Origin: Aphelocoma coerulescens
Taxonomy: Eukaryota > Chordata > Aves > Passeriformes > Corvidae
Length of the DNA: 64,000 nt
Direction: 5' to 3'
NCBI RefSeq assembly: GCF_041296385.1
Contig: NC_091014.1
Coordinates: 19,195,578-19,259,577, forward strand
Shown piece by piece: positions 34,571-48,231 of this stretch. The notes under the pieces were generated by a model. It saw only the letters and a list, made by a program, of their open reading frames with translations. It did not search any database and had not been told where the DNA came from. The number at the start of each line of letters is the position of its first letter. Positions within the stretch are counted from its first letter, which is position 1. The position numbers were made by a program, and so were the translations under genes.

Positions 34571-37500
34571 AAACACCATCCTGAGAAAGGTAATTCCCAT
34601 TTGAAAATGCAAAAACAAATTATCTTTTTTCTTTGACAATACTTTTTAAGTAGAGAAAATATTGACTAAAATTATAGTAGCTATCTCTAGGAATACACCT
34701 GCAACTGAAGTAAAAAATACTTGGCCATATAACATATTTTAATGTCCATGTCTCTGAGGGAGAGCTCAAATGTGCCTGATAACTGCCCTTCAGTAGAATC
34801 ACACATATTTTTTCTGGGAGTACCCCTGTGTAACAACCTGATGGAAGACAATGTCTTTAAAGTTTCCTGAGTTCCTCAAAGACACTAATATCTGAACGCA
34901 GAATGAACACATACCACAGAAAGACTATACATCAACAGTTTGAATAACTTCATATGTGCCTGCTTTCAGAATGGCTTAAAATTCCCTGACTGCTATACAT
35001 GGGGACACCCCTTGATTGTATTCTTGATGAGGCTGACTCACTGTTTGCTCACTTTGGGAGTCTCCCAGGAAATGTCAAACTGCTTCACCACGAGCTTTGT
35101 CCACTCCAGCTACAAAAACTAGACTGCACATAACAGACTTTTCTTAGAACACACTGCAGAAGTTCATGTCCAAGACCCAGGAGCAGAATATTTGGCTGTC
35201 CTTAATGTATACCTTTAATGAATCCAACTAAATGATCCTCTCGTCAAGCAGGAAAAAGCCATTTTTATTGTATTACAGAATTGAAATATCAAATAATAAT
35301 AATAAGAGAAGAGGCAAAGTAGCTCTCACTGTAACACACTAGCTACCTTGTTTGTCCTACGAATAATAAATGCTTACAATCAAAGAGTATTTCCAGCTCC
35401 CAGGAAGACAAAAGTGTACATATTTATAGTGAGATACAATTACCCCGACAAAATGCCTTGCTGCAAGTCAAAAATACTGAAACTACACCTAAAGACAAGA
35501 AAGACAAAACAAGCAGATTTCCCTTTGCTGCAACGGCCATTGCCAATACATGTTTCCAAACCCACTGCCATTAATACAGCATAGGCAGATGAAAAGTTGT
35601 GCCAAAGCAAAAGAAATAGATGATCAAATGTTGAATAATTTGTCAATGAATAAGTTACTGATGCCCTGCAGCTCTGGTAAATAATGAAAATTAAAAAAAA
35701 AAAAAAGGCTTCTTTTCATGATAGAGGTCAGAAATTAAAATACTCCTTCAAAATCCCAGTCCTCTTTTGAATTTTTTCACTCCCTGGGAGCATAATTAAG
35801 AAACATGCTCTGCATTCTTCAAAAAACATTTTTTAAGCTACAGGAAAATCAAACTTTGGATTTTAGATATACACCTTCAGTTAAGCTGCATGATGATAAC
35901 ATGGAGACAGGCAAAATAAATTGGTTGTGTCCTTTCTCTTTCTTGCTATGACTATAAAAAAGACTGTATACCTGGCAAGAAAAATATATCAACTCAGTCT
36001 TCAGCATCTCAGAGCAGGCATTGCCACCAAGATAGAAAGCTGGATGGAAGAACATAGTACTTCACATTTTGTAATTAATTCTTTAGATTTCAAGACTACT
36101 GATGAAAAGTGAGATGTTCTCACTTTCTTTTCTTATTTTAAACCATAAAACTGGGGTTTAAAAATTTTTAAAAGGTAAAACTAAATCAAACCATATTACA
36201 GCTGGCAGTCATTATAAATGCCAAGATTGATTTTCAGTTTTGGATCCCTCTTCCCTCCTTTGTTTTTCTCAGAAACACACCTCCATTCATTTTGCAAAAT
36301 GGAAGTTAAATATTGCACAGTTTAAAGGCACAGGTTAGCAGAAATATATGTGTGTATATATAATATATAGTACACAAAAATTCTTAAGCCTCTCATTATT
36401 ATTGATAAACTTAAAACTCAAATCAGGGAGTAGAAAAATTCCAAAATGTCCTAAACTATGAACTAATGCAGTGCCACTCTACAAAAGGAGAGAGAATAAA
36501 ATGGTGAAGATCACTATTTTGCTTGCAGGGCTGGTTCCATATATCTCAAAAGCCTAAAAGGATTTCAGAGGATTATCTTTGCCTAGATTGCTGTCACTCC
36601 TATTAATCAGTCTTTATTGATTGCTTAGTCTTTTGGTCTCCTCAAGTTCAACAAAAAGTCTATAATATACTGCCCTTGAACACATAAATACATCTGTTTG
36701 AATCACACAGGAACTGGAAGTATATGAATATATGATTTTTATGACTCACATAACCATGAGCTCTGGAGGACAATATTTTTAACACATTATCTCTATATAT
36801 ATATTAAATCTCAGCCATTCATTATGTATCAACAAGTACAAGAATTTGTAAGTGTTCTACACTAGGTATACGTAACAGGAATCCATTTTAAATTATTAAA
36901 ATGAAAGTCAAAAACTAAAACAAGACACAAGGTAGCTGTTCAGAAAATAGAGTATTTTTCACAACTCCTCTGTGTACTGAGGCAGAGTTTCTCTGACATT
37001 GTGATCTTACCAGCAAAAGTCATTTAAGATAGGGAAAAAAAAGAAAACAACAAGCAAAAAAGTTAGAATATGGATTTCATGTTGTAGCTATGTTTGGTTT
37101 TCTGCATAAACATTGCTTTATATTTTGTTTGTTAAATATCCACAAAAATGTTTGCAGAAATTTATTTCATGCAAAAACAAATGTGTTTGGGGAGGCTTCT
37201 ATGAATGCATAAAAAATAGCGGCACTTTTCATTGGTTGATTGATTAGCAAATATTGTGGAACTTCAGTAACCTGCTACAAAGTTCAGAGATATTTTACAA
37301 TTAAATACTTGGATTTGTAAATTATCCTCAATTCCATCTTTTTAATAAAATAATTTTTGGAACAATTTTGATCAAGAAACAAATTCACATGTTTTTACCT
37401 GCTTGTAAAAAACTCCACATCTTCATCAGTTCCTCAAAAGTATTTGAGTTTTCTTGTTGACCACCTAAGCTTAAATGTTGATTAAAAAATTATTTACATA

Positions 37501-40500
37501 TTGTTACATTATGACCCTAAAGAGGTCATCCAAAGTATGCCATGCTAATGAGAATTTTTCTTTCTCAACAGAGAAAAGTATCTTCATAAATTATTTGCCT
37601 GATTTCATCTTTTCCCTATTTTAGAAAATGATGATTCACCCTCAGAAGGTGCTTACTTCTCTACATCTCCAGGTTGATCTCTAAGCTTATGTTTAAATGG
37701 AGTCTTAGGAAAGATGAATCCTGGTTGTGACACATTTTATTTGTTCAAGGAACTTCTGTGTTTTTTCCTCTCTTTCAATCTCAGAAACACAGAAGCACTT
37801 TGCAGCAGCTCTCAGTCATAAAGATGGCATTCAGTCAACTGAAACTGCTATCTTGTTCCTTTATAATTGGCTTCTGTAAATTTATCCAACAAAGCTCTCT
37901 CAAAATTAGAAAGGTTTTGTAAAAGAAAGGATGAGCCTTGATGAATAAACTCCATTAAAAAAAAACCTGACCAAAAAAAAAGTTGTCTTCCTGAAAATAT
38001 AAAGCTCAATTTGATGGATAAGAAGCTTCAGAAAATCAGGCTGATGAGGGCAGCTGAGGGTGATTAAAAATTCCAGACTGGACATTTTAAATTTATGGTA
38101 GATTAGCAATGATAAAAATTAAACAAAACTCTCAAAGTTATGAAGCCAATGACAAAGTTTAAGTGCAGAAGGTTATGATGAAACAAGTTACGATCCATAT
38201 GCTCCTAGTGGTAGATGGCATTTTAATGTTATTGCTTAATGATACGTTTAATTTCATTTTATGTTGTTTCCCATAAAAGGGAGGAAATGGCAGCAGAAAA
38301 AATGGCTGGTTTCAACTTTTATATACTTCATGTATGCAAGTCCTGAAAGCAAAACAGTACTATACCAAATGAAATTGTCTTCAAAAGTAATAAAATACAT
38401 GCTCCACAAGAGACTTACTGATCTTGAACAATTTTTTAAGGGAACCTAGTGGCTCATAACATTTTTAAAATAACATGTTTGCATAAAAATTGCAGGCTAA
38501 AATAAAGGCATGGATGACTAAGAACTTCCCTGTATACATTCTTATTAAAAAGTTAAGTTTAGGTCTTTCAAGATTGATAGTACATATTTTCAGAACAGGA
38601 TCAAGGAGAACTTCCAGATATATTACTTACTTACAGTTAAAAAAATTATCATGACCATGGTCATTTTTGTACTTTCATTCTGTATTGAAATTCTTCAAAA
38701 AGTTTATTTGGCATCTACAGGTCACTGCAACATATTTCAGCATGTAAGTGATGTATAGTCCTTTAAAAATTTGGTCCTCTGCACTTACACACATACCCAG
38801 ACAGAAAATTTGATTTGTAAGTCAGCCATCAGAAATGTTTTCTTCACTTCCTAGAACCTCAAACCAGTTCCTCTAATGAAGGCGCAAGGGATACAGAGAA
38901 CTTCACAATTAAAATGCAATTCTTTTATGGATTTAAGAACTGACTCTTGAAGTTTCAGGAAATAACATTTATTGTCAAGCTGAAGCAAAGATTTTGGTAG
39001 CATGGAAATTGTCAAAATGTGAGGGAAAGTAAATGTAAATATAAAAACATGGATATACTCAGCAAAAACAGGATTTTTTTTGTGTGCGGATGAAAGAATG
39101 AAAAGAAGTATGGAAATTCCCTCTCCCCTGCTGGTTATCACAAATCAAATTACCAAGTGAAGGATTTGATAGTGTATTTCTGGTACTACTTCTATAACAA
39201 GGTTGGTTCCACTACATAGCTCTTTTCGTAAAGGGCAAAACTGGAATAATTCAGCAATTACTTTCCTGTCAAACTGCCCTCTGGTAGTGAGGTGGCTTTG
39301 GGAAGAAAATGTCACTCATGCAGTTGATGTAGAAAGCCTAGGAAAGTCACAGACTGAAGGCACTGAACACAAATCATGGAAAGTATAAGAAAGACCAAAT
39401 TATTTCCTAATTTATTTTGTAATATTAAAAGGAGGAGAAAAAAAATTTAAATTTCTGATGGCATGAAATTTTAAGACTGCATCATAGTATATCCCATCTT
39501 TTGTTTACATTTTATCTTTTCATTACTTTGATGTACAGCACAGTAAACTATGACAACCGAAACTTCAAAACTATGAGCAATATGTTACAAATAAATAGTC
39601 CAACATAAGCAAAAATCTGTACTATGAATGTTGACACAACCTTCCTCACACTGCAGCTAGAAAACTACCTAAAAAAATTGCAGAAGTGATGGTTCTTTTC
39701 AGCCTTTTCCAGCAATTTACTTTTTATTTTCATTTTATCTGCCTCTGCCCACCTGACTCCTTTTGTGTGATCCCATTTGGTGAAATAAATATCATATATT
39801 TTTATGGAGACTGTTTACTGTCACAGGAAATAACTTTTATTTCAAGGGAGAAAACTTATTCATGGTGAAGAAAAACAAAGCTATTGTTTTTCTCTGCAAT
39901 ATAGTGAGTAGATATTGGAATAAGTATAAAAACAAACATATGTGTGTGTATATATGCAAGTGCTTCCTATAGGAAATATTGTAAAGATAATTGAATTAAT
40001 ATCCCTAACTAAATGGATCCTAATGAATATGCTCTGAAAATAAAGTTATCATTTCACAGGGGTTTTTAATTTTAAGTTATGGATGACATACAGAGTCAGT
40101 CAAGGACAGATGGCCACAGAACCAAAAACCATTGTACCTGCCTTGCCAGGCTAGTTTTAAATTCACAGGATGACTCAGTGAACCTGAAATGTCATGCCAG
40201 ATTCTAGTAAGAAAACTGTGCAAGGCTTTAGAATTTATCACTGGCATCTTAAATTAATCCTGGAACTAATTAGGAAGCTTGCAGACAACCCAGAATCCAA
40301 GTGCTATCTGTTCCTATTGACTTTTTGAAACAGAAAGTGAGGGTTCAGAACTAAGAATATGTCATACCACATTTCGTTCTTGTCATTGTCAACTAAAAGC
40401 AGAAGACAGTTATGTGGGAGAGAACTAACATTTTATAATTTTCAATGGGGTAGAATATGAAGACAGAATTTGTTTGGGCTTTACATTTTAGAATTATTTT

Positions 40501-43407
40501 TCTTAAAGTAAAATAGAAACAGAGAACAAAGGTGGCAGTGAAAAATAAAGGGGTTTTTTTCAAACATTTTGACAAAATTAGAGTGAAATGAAATAGCAAC
40601 TATCACAATCTAATTTGGGTTATAACAAAACCATCTCCAAGGTCAAATCAATTTTGCAATCATTAATAACTAATTAGCTGAAGAAAACAGATTGTTTTAT
40701 GTTTGTATTTGATTATATGTTACGATTCTTACATTTGTGATTGTGGGGGGTTATTATTTCCTAGTAATGAGGTATAAGTTTAAATCCCGTTAAACAAGCT
40801 AATTTTCCAGTTCTCTTTGTCAGAAGTTATGAGCTTTCCTCATATTGGTGGAGAAAAATATAGTAGAGAAGTCCTTTATTAAAAACTCCTAAAGCCAATA
40901 TTAATATCAGTTGCACCTATTTACTTACCTGTCAGCTGTTAGTGTGATTTTTGAATATAGGTAAGTTTTTCAAAAAGAGATGTTTAAATTCTACAACTTC
41001 TGTGTTGTTTTTGCTGCTTATCAGTGATCTGCTTTTCAGAAGTGCCATGCATCCAGCAGTTTCATCAGCTGATGGAAACTCATGACCACAGCTCCATGTA
41101 TACAAACATAGAAATCTAACTTTAAACTCATAATTTATAAAAATCTAAAATTTTCATAATTAAGTAAGTTTCTGATGTTTTTTGATGTAGAAAGTGTCGA
41201 TGTGTTTGACAGCTAAACTCCCTTTTGGGCACTGATCACTACATTGAGCAGGATTATGTCTAAGTAAAATCTTGCAGCTGTACTGAACTAAGCTAGGGTG
41301 GAAAAGCAAGGAAGACACCTGAAACAGTGTTATTTGGAGAAATCCACTGAAGTGCTTTCAACTGACATCAAATTAACATTCTGGATTATGTATTTTCAAT
41401 TGATTTTTTTGTCCCAAAAGGTCCTTTCCAGTGTTTTTGTAAGAATAATACTATGATATGTTCAGGTATTCATTTTCAGCCTTTCAAGTTATTAAACTAC
41501 AAATAGTCCATCCTCCATATCTAAGAAAAATGACAAGCAACACAAGCAGTAAATGCACCAGCTGTACCTGTGTCTAAGTGACCATAGGAAAAAAGTCTTT
41601 GTGTGACTCTGTCAAATCACTTTAAAATTTCAAGCTGAAATTGTTGTTCCATACACAAGGAAACAAGGACATTTACTGGAAAAAAAACTGCAGGCACTGA
41701 TATTATTGCTCATGGAAAGTACTGTTCAGAAGAAAATAATTTTTTTTTCCTTTTCTCTTTTATTCCTCCTGGCTGGACTACAATTCTGATATAGACTGAA
41801 ATAACTATCAGGGTGGTTTAAGGAAAGTGGAAAAAAGTTTTAAAACTTTATTGGGTCTTTGTGCTCACTCCTTAGATTTCAGTCTTACAAACCTACTCTG
41901 CAGTCTTTCTCCTCCCACACCTTTACAGGGAAGATTGATTTTTCTGTAATAATACTAGGGTAACTGCAAGAATTTAATAAAGTATTTCATCATTTTGTGT
42001 AAGATTAACAACTTTGAAAATGTGTCGGTCACAGATAATGAGAAGGGCTTTTTTTTTTTTTTTTTTTCTTTTGTAAGATGACACTTTGGTTACAGACACC
42101 TCCTCAGACTAGTAGTTCAGACACATGGCCTGATTGGGACAGAAATTAAGAAGCTTGCTATTAAGATGCAGGTATTTAACACCTAAAAAAATCCAGTTGA
42201 GTTCAAGGCCCATCTGCAAAATCAGATCTTGCTCTTGCTAAATATAATTTAATGGACAGACTACTATCATACATAAGATATTATTTTTCTCTTTGATGCC
42301 TGGTAGATGTGAAGAATAACTCTGAATTTAATGAGAGTAGGATTGTGTCCAGTATCAGAGGTTCCTTCTATAGCACATTTCTGGCAAGACTAAAGAATGT
42401 GTCAAACCATCCTGCATCTGGGTCCACTAATGCTCTGTTTTCAAAGTACTGAAAGTGTAGCTATTTGGTTGATGTCGATATATTACAGGCACCCTGGCTC
42501 CAAGCCATGCTCAAAGATATGAACTGGAAAACATCTTGTATTTCAGAAGCTACAAATTGCTGCTGTGTTTTCCCACACCCCTGAAGTCCTCAGCAAGAAG
42601 CCACAGGACAAACAAATAGATCCAGATAGAGCAGATATTTATTTCTAGTGTACAATGGTGAGGTAGATGCCAAGGCCCAGTTATTTATGAGCTCCAGAAA
42701 CAGTTCAAGGGCAAGCAATTCATCCTAAGAAATGTGAATGTGAAAAGTAGACCTGGTAAATTCCTGCCACAAACTGAGCATGGAACTGTGAATCCTGTAG
42801 CCTGATTCTCATAACCTGGTACTTATAAATAATCATTTTCAGTGGTTGGATGTACTGACATGTAGAGCTTGAGTAGAGAGTTATGAGACCACTGGTGTCA
42901 GTATCTTTTTTCTGTTAAGTAATACCACAACTGATGGTGACTTCAGTCTTGCAGGAAGGGATTTGCAAGCTCTACATCATGCGGTTTTTATAAAAAGAGT
43001 TATTAGTAAAACTAGGTATTGGGAGGTTTGGCTGTAACGATGGCTTTGAAACTTAACTAAGTGACTTTTAAGAATCACTGTTCTGTTTGGAGTGGGTTTT
43101 TCCAGCAAATGTCCCCATGAGCCCACTTAGCACACTGATTTATGGACAGTCTTGGAGTGTGAAGAACTTCAGGAGTGCATCTAGAATACTAACAGGAGTT
43201 AAGGCTGTTGGACTGAAGTTAGATCAGAAGCAAACACACACACATAAGTATAATGTGTTTATCAGTTGCTCAGTACTGACCAGTTTGCTCTGTGGATCTG
43301 CTGGAGTTGCACAACACTGCTTGCAAATGTACGCAGCTGTTGTGTTCATACAGGCACAAATATGCATGTATAATAAAAAATTTAGAAGAAAACAGCCAAA
43401 GTGAAAC
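34571..43407. other. About 8.8 kb of repeat-poor AT-rich DNA
   Basis: No gene or transposon was recognised. An A-run lies at about 35,692-35,706 and a T-run at about 42,049-42,067. The stretch 42,480-42,760 is GC-richer and contains CCAAGGCCCAGTTATTTATG, but it matched no family I could name. Frames up to 96 codons have no domain. Confidence 0.45.
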
Positions 43408-43445
43408 TTTTCTTTCTTTCTTTCCCTTTCTTTCTTTTTCTTTCC
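43408..43445. repeat. (CTTT)n tract
   Basis: TTTC/CTTT units with two interruptions. Confidence 0.93.
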
Positions 43446-46400
43446 ATGGCCATTGGATGCATTATATAGTATTCAAAAGTCTGCAGGAGCTGGAAATTTA
43501 TACAACACAAAAAGTTACTGTGCAACTTCTGGGACTGATGGTTCTTCTCTAACAGCTAGCTGAGCCATAAACTTTTTAAAAGATCCCACAGAACATTCTT
43601 CAGAATATTCAGGCTATGATGCAAAGGTTGTTACATTAATATGTTGTGGATTTTAGCAGGAAAAGAAAAAAAAGGTGCAAATGCAATGTGCATTTTTTTG
43701 CATGTTATGCCTTTTTTGGTCAAATTTTCACAGGTTTGAAATAGAAGGTATCAGCAGTGAAGGTGGTCATCTATCTTCCTTTACATCACAGTACTTCATA
43801 TTTTAAATTATAAGAGTCATAATTTTAGAATACCAAAATGTCGTGGTTTTCAGTGTGATATGAAAGCTGTTGAGTTGCAAACCCTTTGGGTCGTTATTGG
43901 TATAAACACACAACAGATAAGACTTGAATTTATATTAACTGGGTAGTGGTCAGTAAAATTATTTGCATGGCTTCACTGTTTCAAAATGTAATCATCAGAA
44001 TCAATTTGTAAATTAGTTTCTCCATAACTGACACAGACTTGATAAAATTGCAATGTGATTTTATTGATCTTCATATAGAATGGCTTAGTTTATCTATGAC
44101 TGACTATCAAAATAAAAACTAGTGTGGGAGTTTTCTCTCACAGAATATTGCCATTAATTTTCTGCTGGTTATACAATAAGTAAGGGGATGTTCATTTAAA
44201 CAATATGCCTTTAAGAAAATCTAAGCATAATGACTCCCATTAAAATATTTAATCGTTAATCACAGATACCACTGACTATTTTCTGAACATTCAGAATTTC
44301 GTTACACTTAACAAAAGAAATATTCTAAAGTAACTGATTACACTGTGGTAAAGCTTTTGAAGAACAAACAATTTTCCCACTGTCAGAAGTGTCAGCTCAG
44401 ATGACACCTCAGAGAATTATTTTTGCAACATAGGCCAAATGGTATAGAGTCTATTTGGGTCCCTAATAAAATAAAACCAGCAGAACACCACATACTAACT
44501 CAGACATACAAAGCCAATGTCAGTGTTTGTATAGATCTTTTTGGTATCCCTTTTTAGCATTTATTGACTTTACAAAAGTTTAGGAAGTATTTTTTTAGCA
44601 TGATACCTCTAAGATACAGTACATAAGAGAATTCACAGGTTGTAAAGACTTCCTAAAGCCATAGTAATTTATGGCTTTGTGGATTTGACTTAAAAGAACA
44701 ATTAAGTCTGCCATGCTTAGGAGGTTTGTTTTTTTGTTTTATTTATAAATTTTTCATACACACCCAATACAAGTAATAAAACATGATCTTGGCAGATTTG
44801 ATGTGCTTCTATATTACTTGGAAACTGTTTATATGCATTAAAAATTTGGCATGCCCTAGGAGCATAATTTATCTTTCCAGACAGGTAGTGGTGCAATGAC
44901 CATCTTGTCTGCCTTCAGATTTAAACTGACTTTCACATGGATACAATCAAAATTTGAAGTTTTATTTAATCTTATGTTTAGCTCATGATTATGTGTGAGA
45001 GACAAAGCATCAGTGAAGGTATTTGCTACAGCATACAACAAGGAGGGATAATCTCTACTTATTTTTTTAATTTGCACCTTTAAATTCTTCCACAGAAATG
45101 AGGTGTACATTTGTCAAGACAATTATTGCTGCAGAGAATGAACTTAGTAATTTGAGTAAAAAATAAGTGTAGGTGGCAGAAGAAAACTTGCTTTCTGCCT
45201 TTTCTGAGAAGTATAGCAACATACAGGACACAAAATCATCACTTTTCAGCCTTTTCACTAGTTCACATTATTTCATATATACAAACATAAAACCTTAAAA
45301 GGAGGATCCCGTGCAAAGTTAAAATTCATCTGATAACAATTAAGACACAGATTTCAACTCAATTCCTTTCTGTGGACCTCAATTTTTTTCCAACTTTATG
45401 TCAATGCTGTTCAGCCAACCTCCCCTACAAGGAGTTATTCCCAGTCTTCTTATAATAATGAACCACCTGCAAAAGCAAGTCTGCAAAATCCAAAGTTGAT
45501 TAATTCAGTTTCCTATCTGATTAAATGTCCCATCTCCCCTGACTGATTACAAAGAGAGCCTATAGCAACAGAAAAGTTATTGTTCCCCAGCCAGATGAGT
45601 CTTACAAACTATTCTATGACAACTGTCATAGAACAACAATCACTTACAAGGTGACAACAAAAGGAAATTCAAAGCCTTGAATTATATACTAAATAATTAA
45701 ATGCCAGCTGCAAATTCCAGATATGGAAGCAGTGATTGTACATCACCTTATATCCATCCAGAATTTCCTGGAGAAATATACCTGTACCTGCCCTGTATAC
45801 ATAAGAAATCCAGTGCCTTTGGCCTGTGTAGAATTTAGTGTGTGTGAACTAGCTGTACAATACGTGAACAGTAAAACTGACATTGCTGGGAGTTCACACA
45901 GACACAGGAAAGTCACCTAGTGACTCCCAGAAGCTCTTCCTAGGCTGTCTGATGGCCTGAAATATGGATAAATTGTAAAAAAATGGATAAAAATGGATAA
46001 AAAATGTACTCATATTGCACCTGCATAAGCTAATATTAAAAAAAAAAAAATCCAGCTGCATGATCACATTTGTTTGTAACTATGACAAACCTGAGCTTGA
46101 ACATCATATTTTATACCATGAAAATTGCAGCAGAAAGTTTGCCAGAAAAAGGGATGTTTAAAATTCTTAAGTTTTTTTTAAAAAAAGTATCCCCAGTCTC
46201 CAAGAGGGAGACTTGGCAAAAATGCCCAGACTATTCCCTAGAATGTTTTTACATTGGTAATATACGCCTGACAACAGCATTGGAGTATGTTTCCAGAGCT
46301 ATTGCAAATTTGCAGCTCAGCGGACACAGGTGTCAAGGGGGGTGTTCTTTCTATAGCTAATGTTTCCTCAGAGCAATTATCACTTACCCAATAGAAAAAA

Positions 46401-46495
46401 ATGACGATGACCAGGGCATTCTGATGGTTTCTGTGTTCCTTTACACCACCCCAAAAATTAAATCATCAGAACTTTTCAACATTTTCCATTAAACT
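43446..46495. other. Unique AT-rich sequence
   Basis: No gene was seen. A short perfect inverted repeat (TTCTATGACA / TGTCATAGAA, 2-base loop) lies at 45,612-45,633, a degenerate AAATGGATA repeat at about 45,961-46,005 and an A-run at about 46,038-46,050. It ends in AAACT, the left copy of the LTR target duplication. Confidence 0.45.
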
Positions 46496-46679
46496 TGTCA
46501 TAGGTTAGCAAGCATAGTCCCGGAAGGGATGTCCTTGCTAAGGGGTGCTTAAAGCTTCCTCTGGGACCTGATAGAACCTATCAGCTGGCCAGTTTGAATA
46601 TGGACAATTCTTTAAGCCACTTAAAGTTGTGACCACCTCTGTGATACACACTTAAGAATAGACAAACTCCCCCCCAAGC

Positions 46680-46870
46680 TCTCTCTCGTTTCCGGCGCTG
46701 GGACAGGTGGCTGCAGGCCCCGTGTGGGGGCCAGCGGGCCCGGCCAGGCCCTGCTTGGGCCAGGCCGGGCCGGGCCACGGCCATCCTGGAGCCATGGGCC
46801 TGTTCCAGCCATGGAACCCCCCCCCACTGCCTTGCCGTGGGCAGCTGGAGCGGCTCGGAACCACCCCCCT
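46680..46870. promoter_or_regulatory. GC-rich, CpG-bearing core of the long LTR
   Basis: The sharpest GC peak of the central window: GGCCC/GGGCC runs and several CpG in an otherwise CpG-poor region. It sits in the U3-like part of the LTR and could act as a promoter or enhancer segment. That is inferred from composition only. Confidence 0.4.
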
Positions 46871-47161
46871 CCACTGCGATAAGAAAAATTCAACATTCCA
46901 GCTGCAAAGCTGCAAGGCCGAGGTGAGATTAACCCTTTTATTGCTGTGAAGAGCTGAAAACCTGAGGGAAGAGAGAGAGGAGATGCTTAAAGCTGAAAGT
47001 CTGTTGTGAAGCTATGATATATCAGAGTATCCCGTTGTAATTTCATGAAGATATGGGGGGTGGAAGTGTTCAACTCGTAAGCAGAAGCACCTGCACTGAG
47101 ATAGGCAGATGCTGACGCAGCTGTAATTTCATGAGAAGTCTGGACAGGGAGAGATGGAAGC

Positions 47162-47279
47162 GATGAGGACTTTTGCTCCAAATTGGAAAGGAGAAAACCT
47201 CAGTCCTTAGAGATGGACCAGATGAGGACTTTTGCTCCAAATGGGAAAGGAGAAAACCTCAGTTCCTAGAGATGCTCCC
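47162..47279. repeat. 59-bp tandem duplication inside the LTR
   Basis: GATGAGGACTTTTGCTCCAA begins at 47,162 and again at 47,221. Both units continue through GGAAAGGAGAAAACCTCAGT and CTAGAGATG with a few differences (CTTAGAGATG in the first). Tandem repeats of this kind are common in retroviral U3 enhancers. Confidence 0.92.
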
Positions 47280-47721
47280 AGAGATAGTCCTAATGATGAA
47301 GATGAGGAAGACCCTTTAATCCCAGGGAACGAGAAGGGCCTCTGTTTTTTGTTTCTGAATGGCTCAACCTTAAAATTGTACCCCAAAAAAACTTCAAGAG
47401 TGGACCCTCAAAAACAGTTGCGGGAAAAGCTGCAAGTCAGGGGAAGGGACTCGCAGGCAGAGAGACTCCTCTTCCTAAATGGACTGAAGAATATTTGGAA
47501 GTGGGCGGCTGGCTCGTTGTGACAATGTTTTCATAGCACGAGCAAAAAGAGACTTCTCTTTCTAAATGGACTGAACAAGGTTATTATGGAAGTGATAAAC
47601 AGACTGAACATCTCAAGGATTGTCTTTTTACATTGTCAGTGGGAGAAGGGAGGAAGGTGGGGGGAGGAGGAGAGTTCTGAAGGTGGTATAATTTTTTTTC
47701 TTCCCTTCTTTTAGGTCTGTT

Positions 47722-47727
47722 AATAAA
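47722..47727 (+). promoter_or_regulatory. LTR polyadenylation signal
   Basis: AATAAA about 100 bases before the LTR 3' end, followed by a T-rich and GT-containing stretch (TCTTTCAAGTTTGGTGCC). This fits the R/U5 boundary of the solo LTR. Confidence 0.65.
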
Positions 47728-47828
47728 CTCCTTATATTCTTTCAAGTTTGGTGCCTGCTTTGCATTTCTCCTAATTCTTATCTCACAGAAGGTAAACAGT
47801 AATGAGTATTTTAGACCAAACCACTACA

Positions 47829-48231
47829 AAACTACAGCTACACTCCTATACTAAAATGTTATGTTATTTGTGCTGATTAAAAAAATAGTCAAACTATTTT
47901 ATGCTGGATCAAATCAGATTAATATTAATCCCTGTACTTGACTGTAGAGTCATTTCTGGTGGGAATTTTGTGTGAATCCATACTCGAATGGGATAGATTT
48001 TATCTAAAATTTTCATTATAACTGTATATAGCCACTACTTTTCTATTATTATTAATAATATTATGGTTGCTATTATTACATTTTAATAAAAGAACAGGTA
48101 ACCTACCTTTCTGTGTTAGTCACATGGTAGAAATAAAATTTAGCTACTTTTTCATAAGTGCAAGAACTGAAGTCATTCATTTATACTGCTTTTGCAATAA
48201 GTAACAGTTAAAAGGCTCTTTGAGTTAATAA
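47829..48231. other. Unique AT-rich sequence between LTR and MIR
   Basis: Nothing was recognised beyond the right target-duplication copy (AAACT) and an ATTATTAATAATATTAT stretch near 48,045-48,065. Confidence 0.45.

Larger units (their letters stand above)
46496..47828 (+). mobile_element. Long (1.33 kb) solo LTR, probably ERVL class, with perfect 5-bp target duplication
   Basis: Starts TGTCATAGGTTAGCAAGC and ends GACCAAACCACTACA, so it has TG/CA ends. AAACT flanks it on both sides (46,491-46,495 and 47,829-47,833), and a 5-bp duplication is the ERVL habit. The order is: a 5' part with CTTGCTAAGGGGTGCTTAAA and ATCAGCTGGCC; a strongly GC-rich, CpG-bearing core (about 46,680-46,870) with GGCCGGGCCGGGCC; a purine-rich 3' half containing a 59-bp tandem duplication (47,162-47,279) and two related copies of a CTTTCTAAATGGACTGAA-like motif 87 bases apart (47,461 and 47,548); then a poly(A) signal AATAAA at 47,722-47,727 and a terminal GGTGCCTGCTTTGCATTTC region. 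The frames inside (80-97 codons; for example 47,232-47,522) are probably incidental. No gag-pol is attached, so it is a solo LTR. Confidence 0.85.

Noticed and set aside
43087..43552. 105- and 86-codon plus-strand frames
   Set aside because: They run through a CACACA stretch and the CTTT repeat; no recognisable domain.
46581..46949. 80-97-codon frames rich in Pro, Gly, Ala and Trp
   Set aside because: Products of the GC-rich core of the solo LTR, where stop codons are rare; open on both strands at once.
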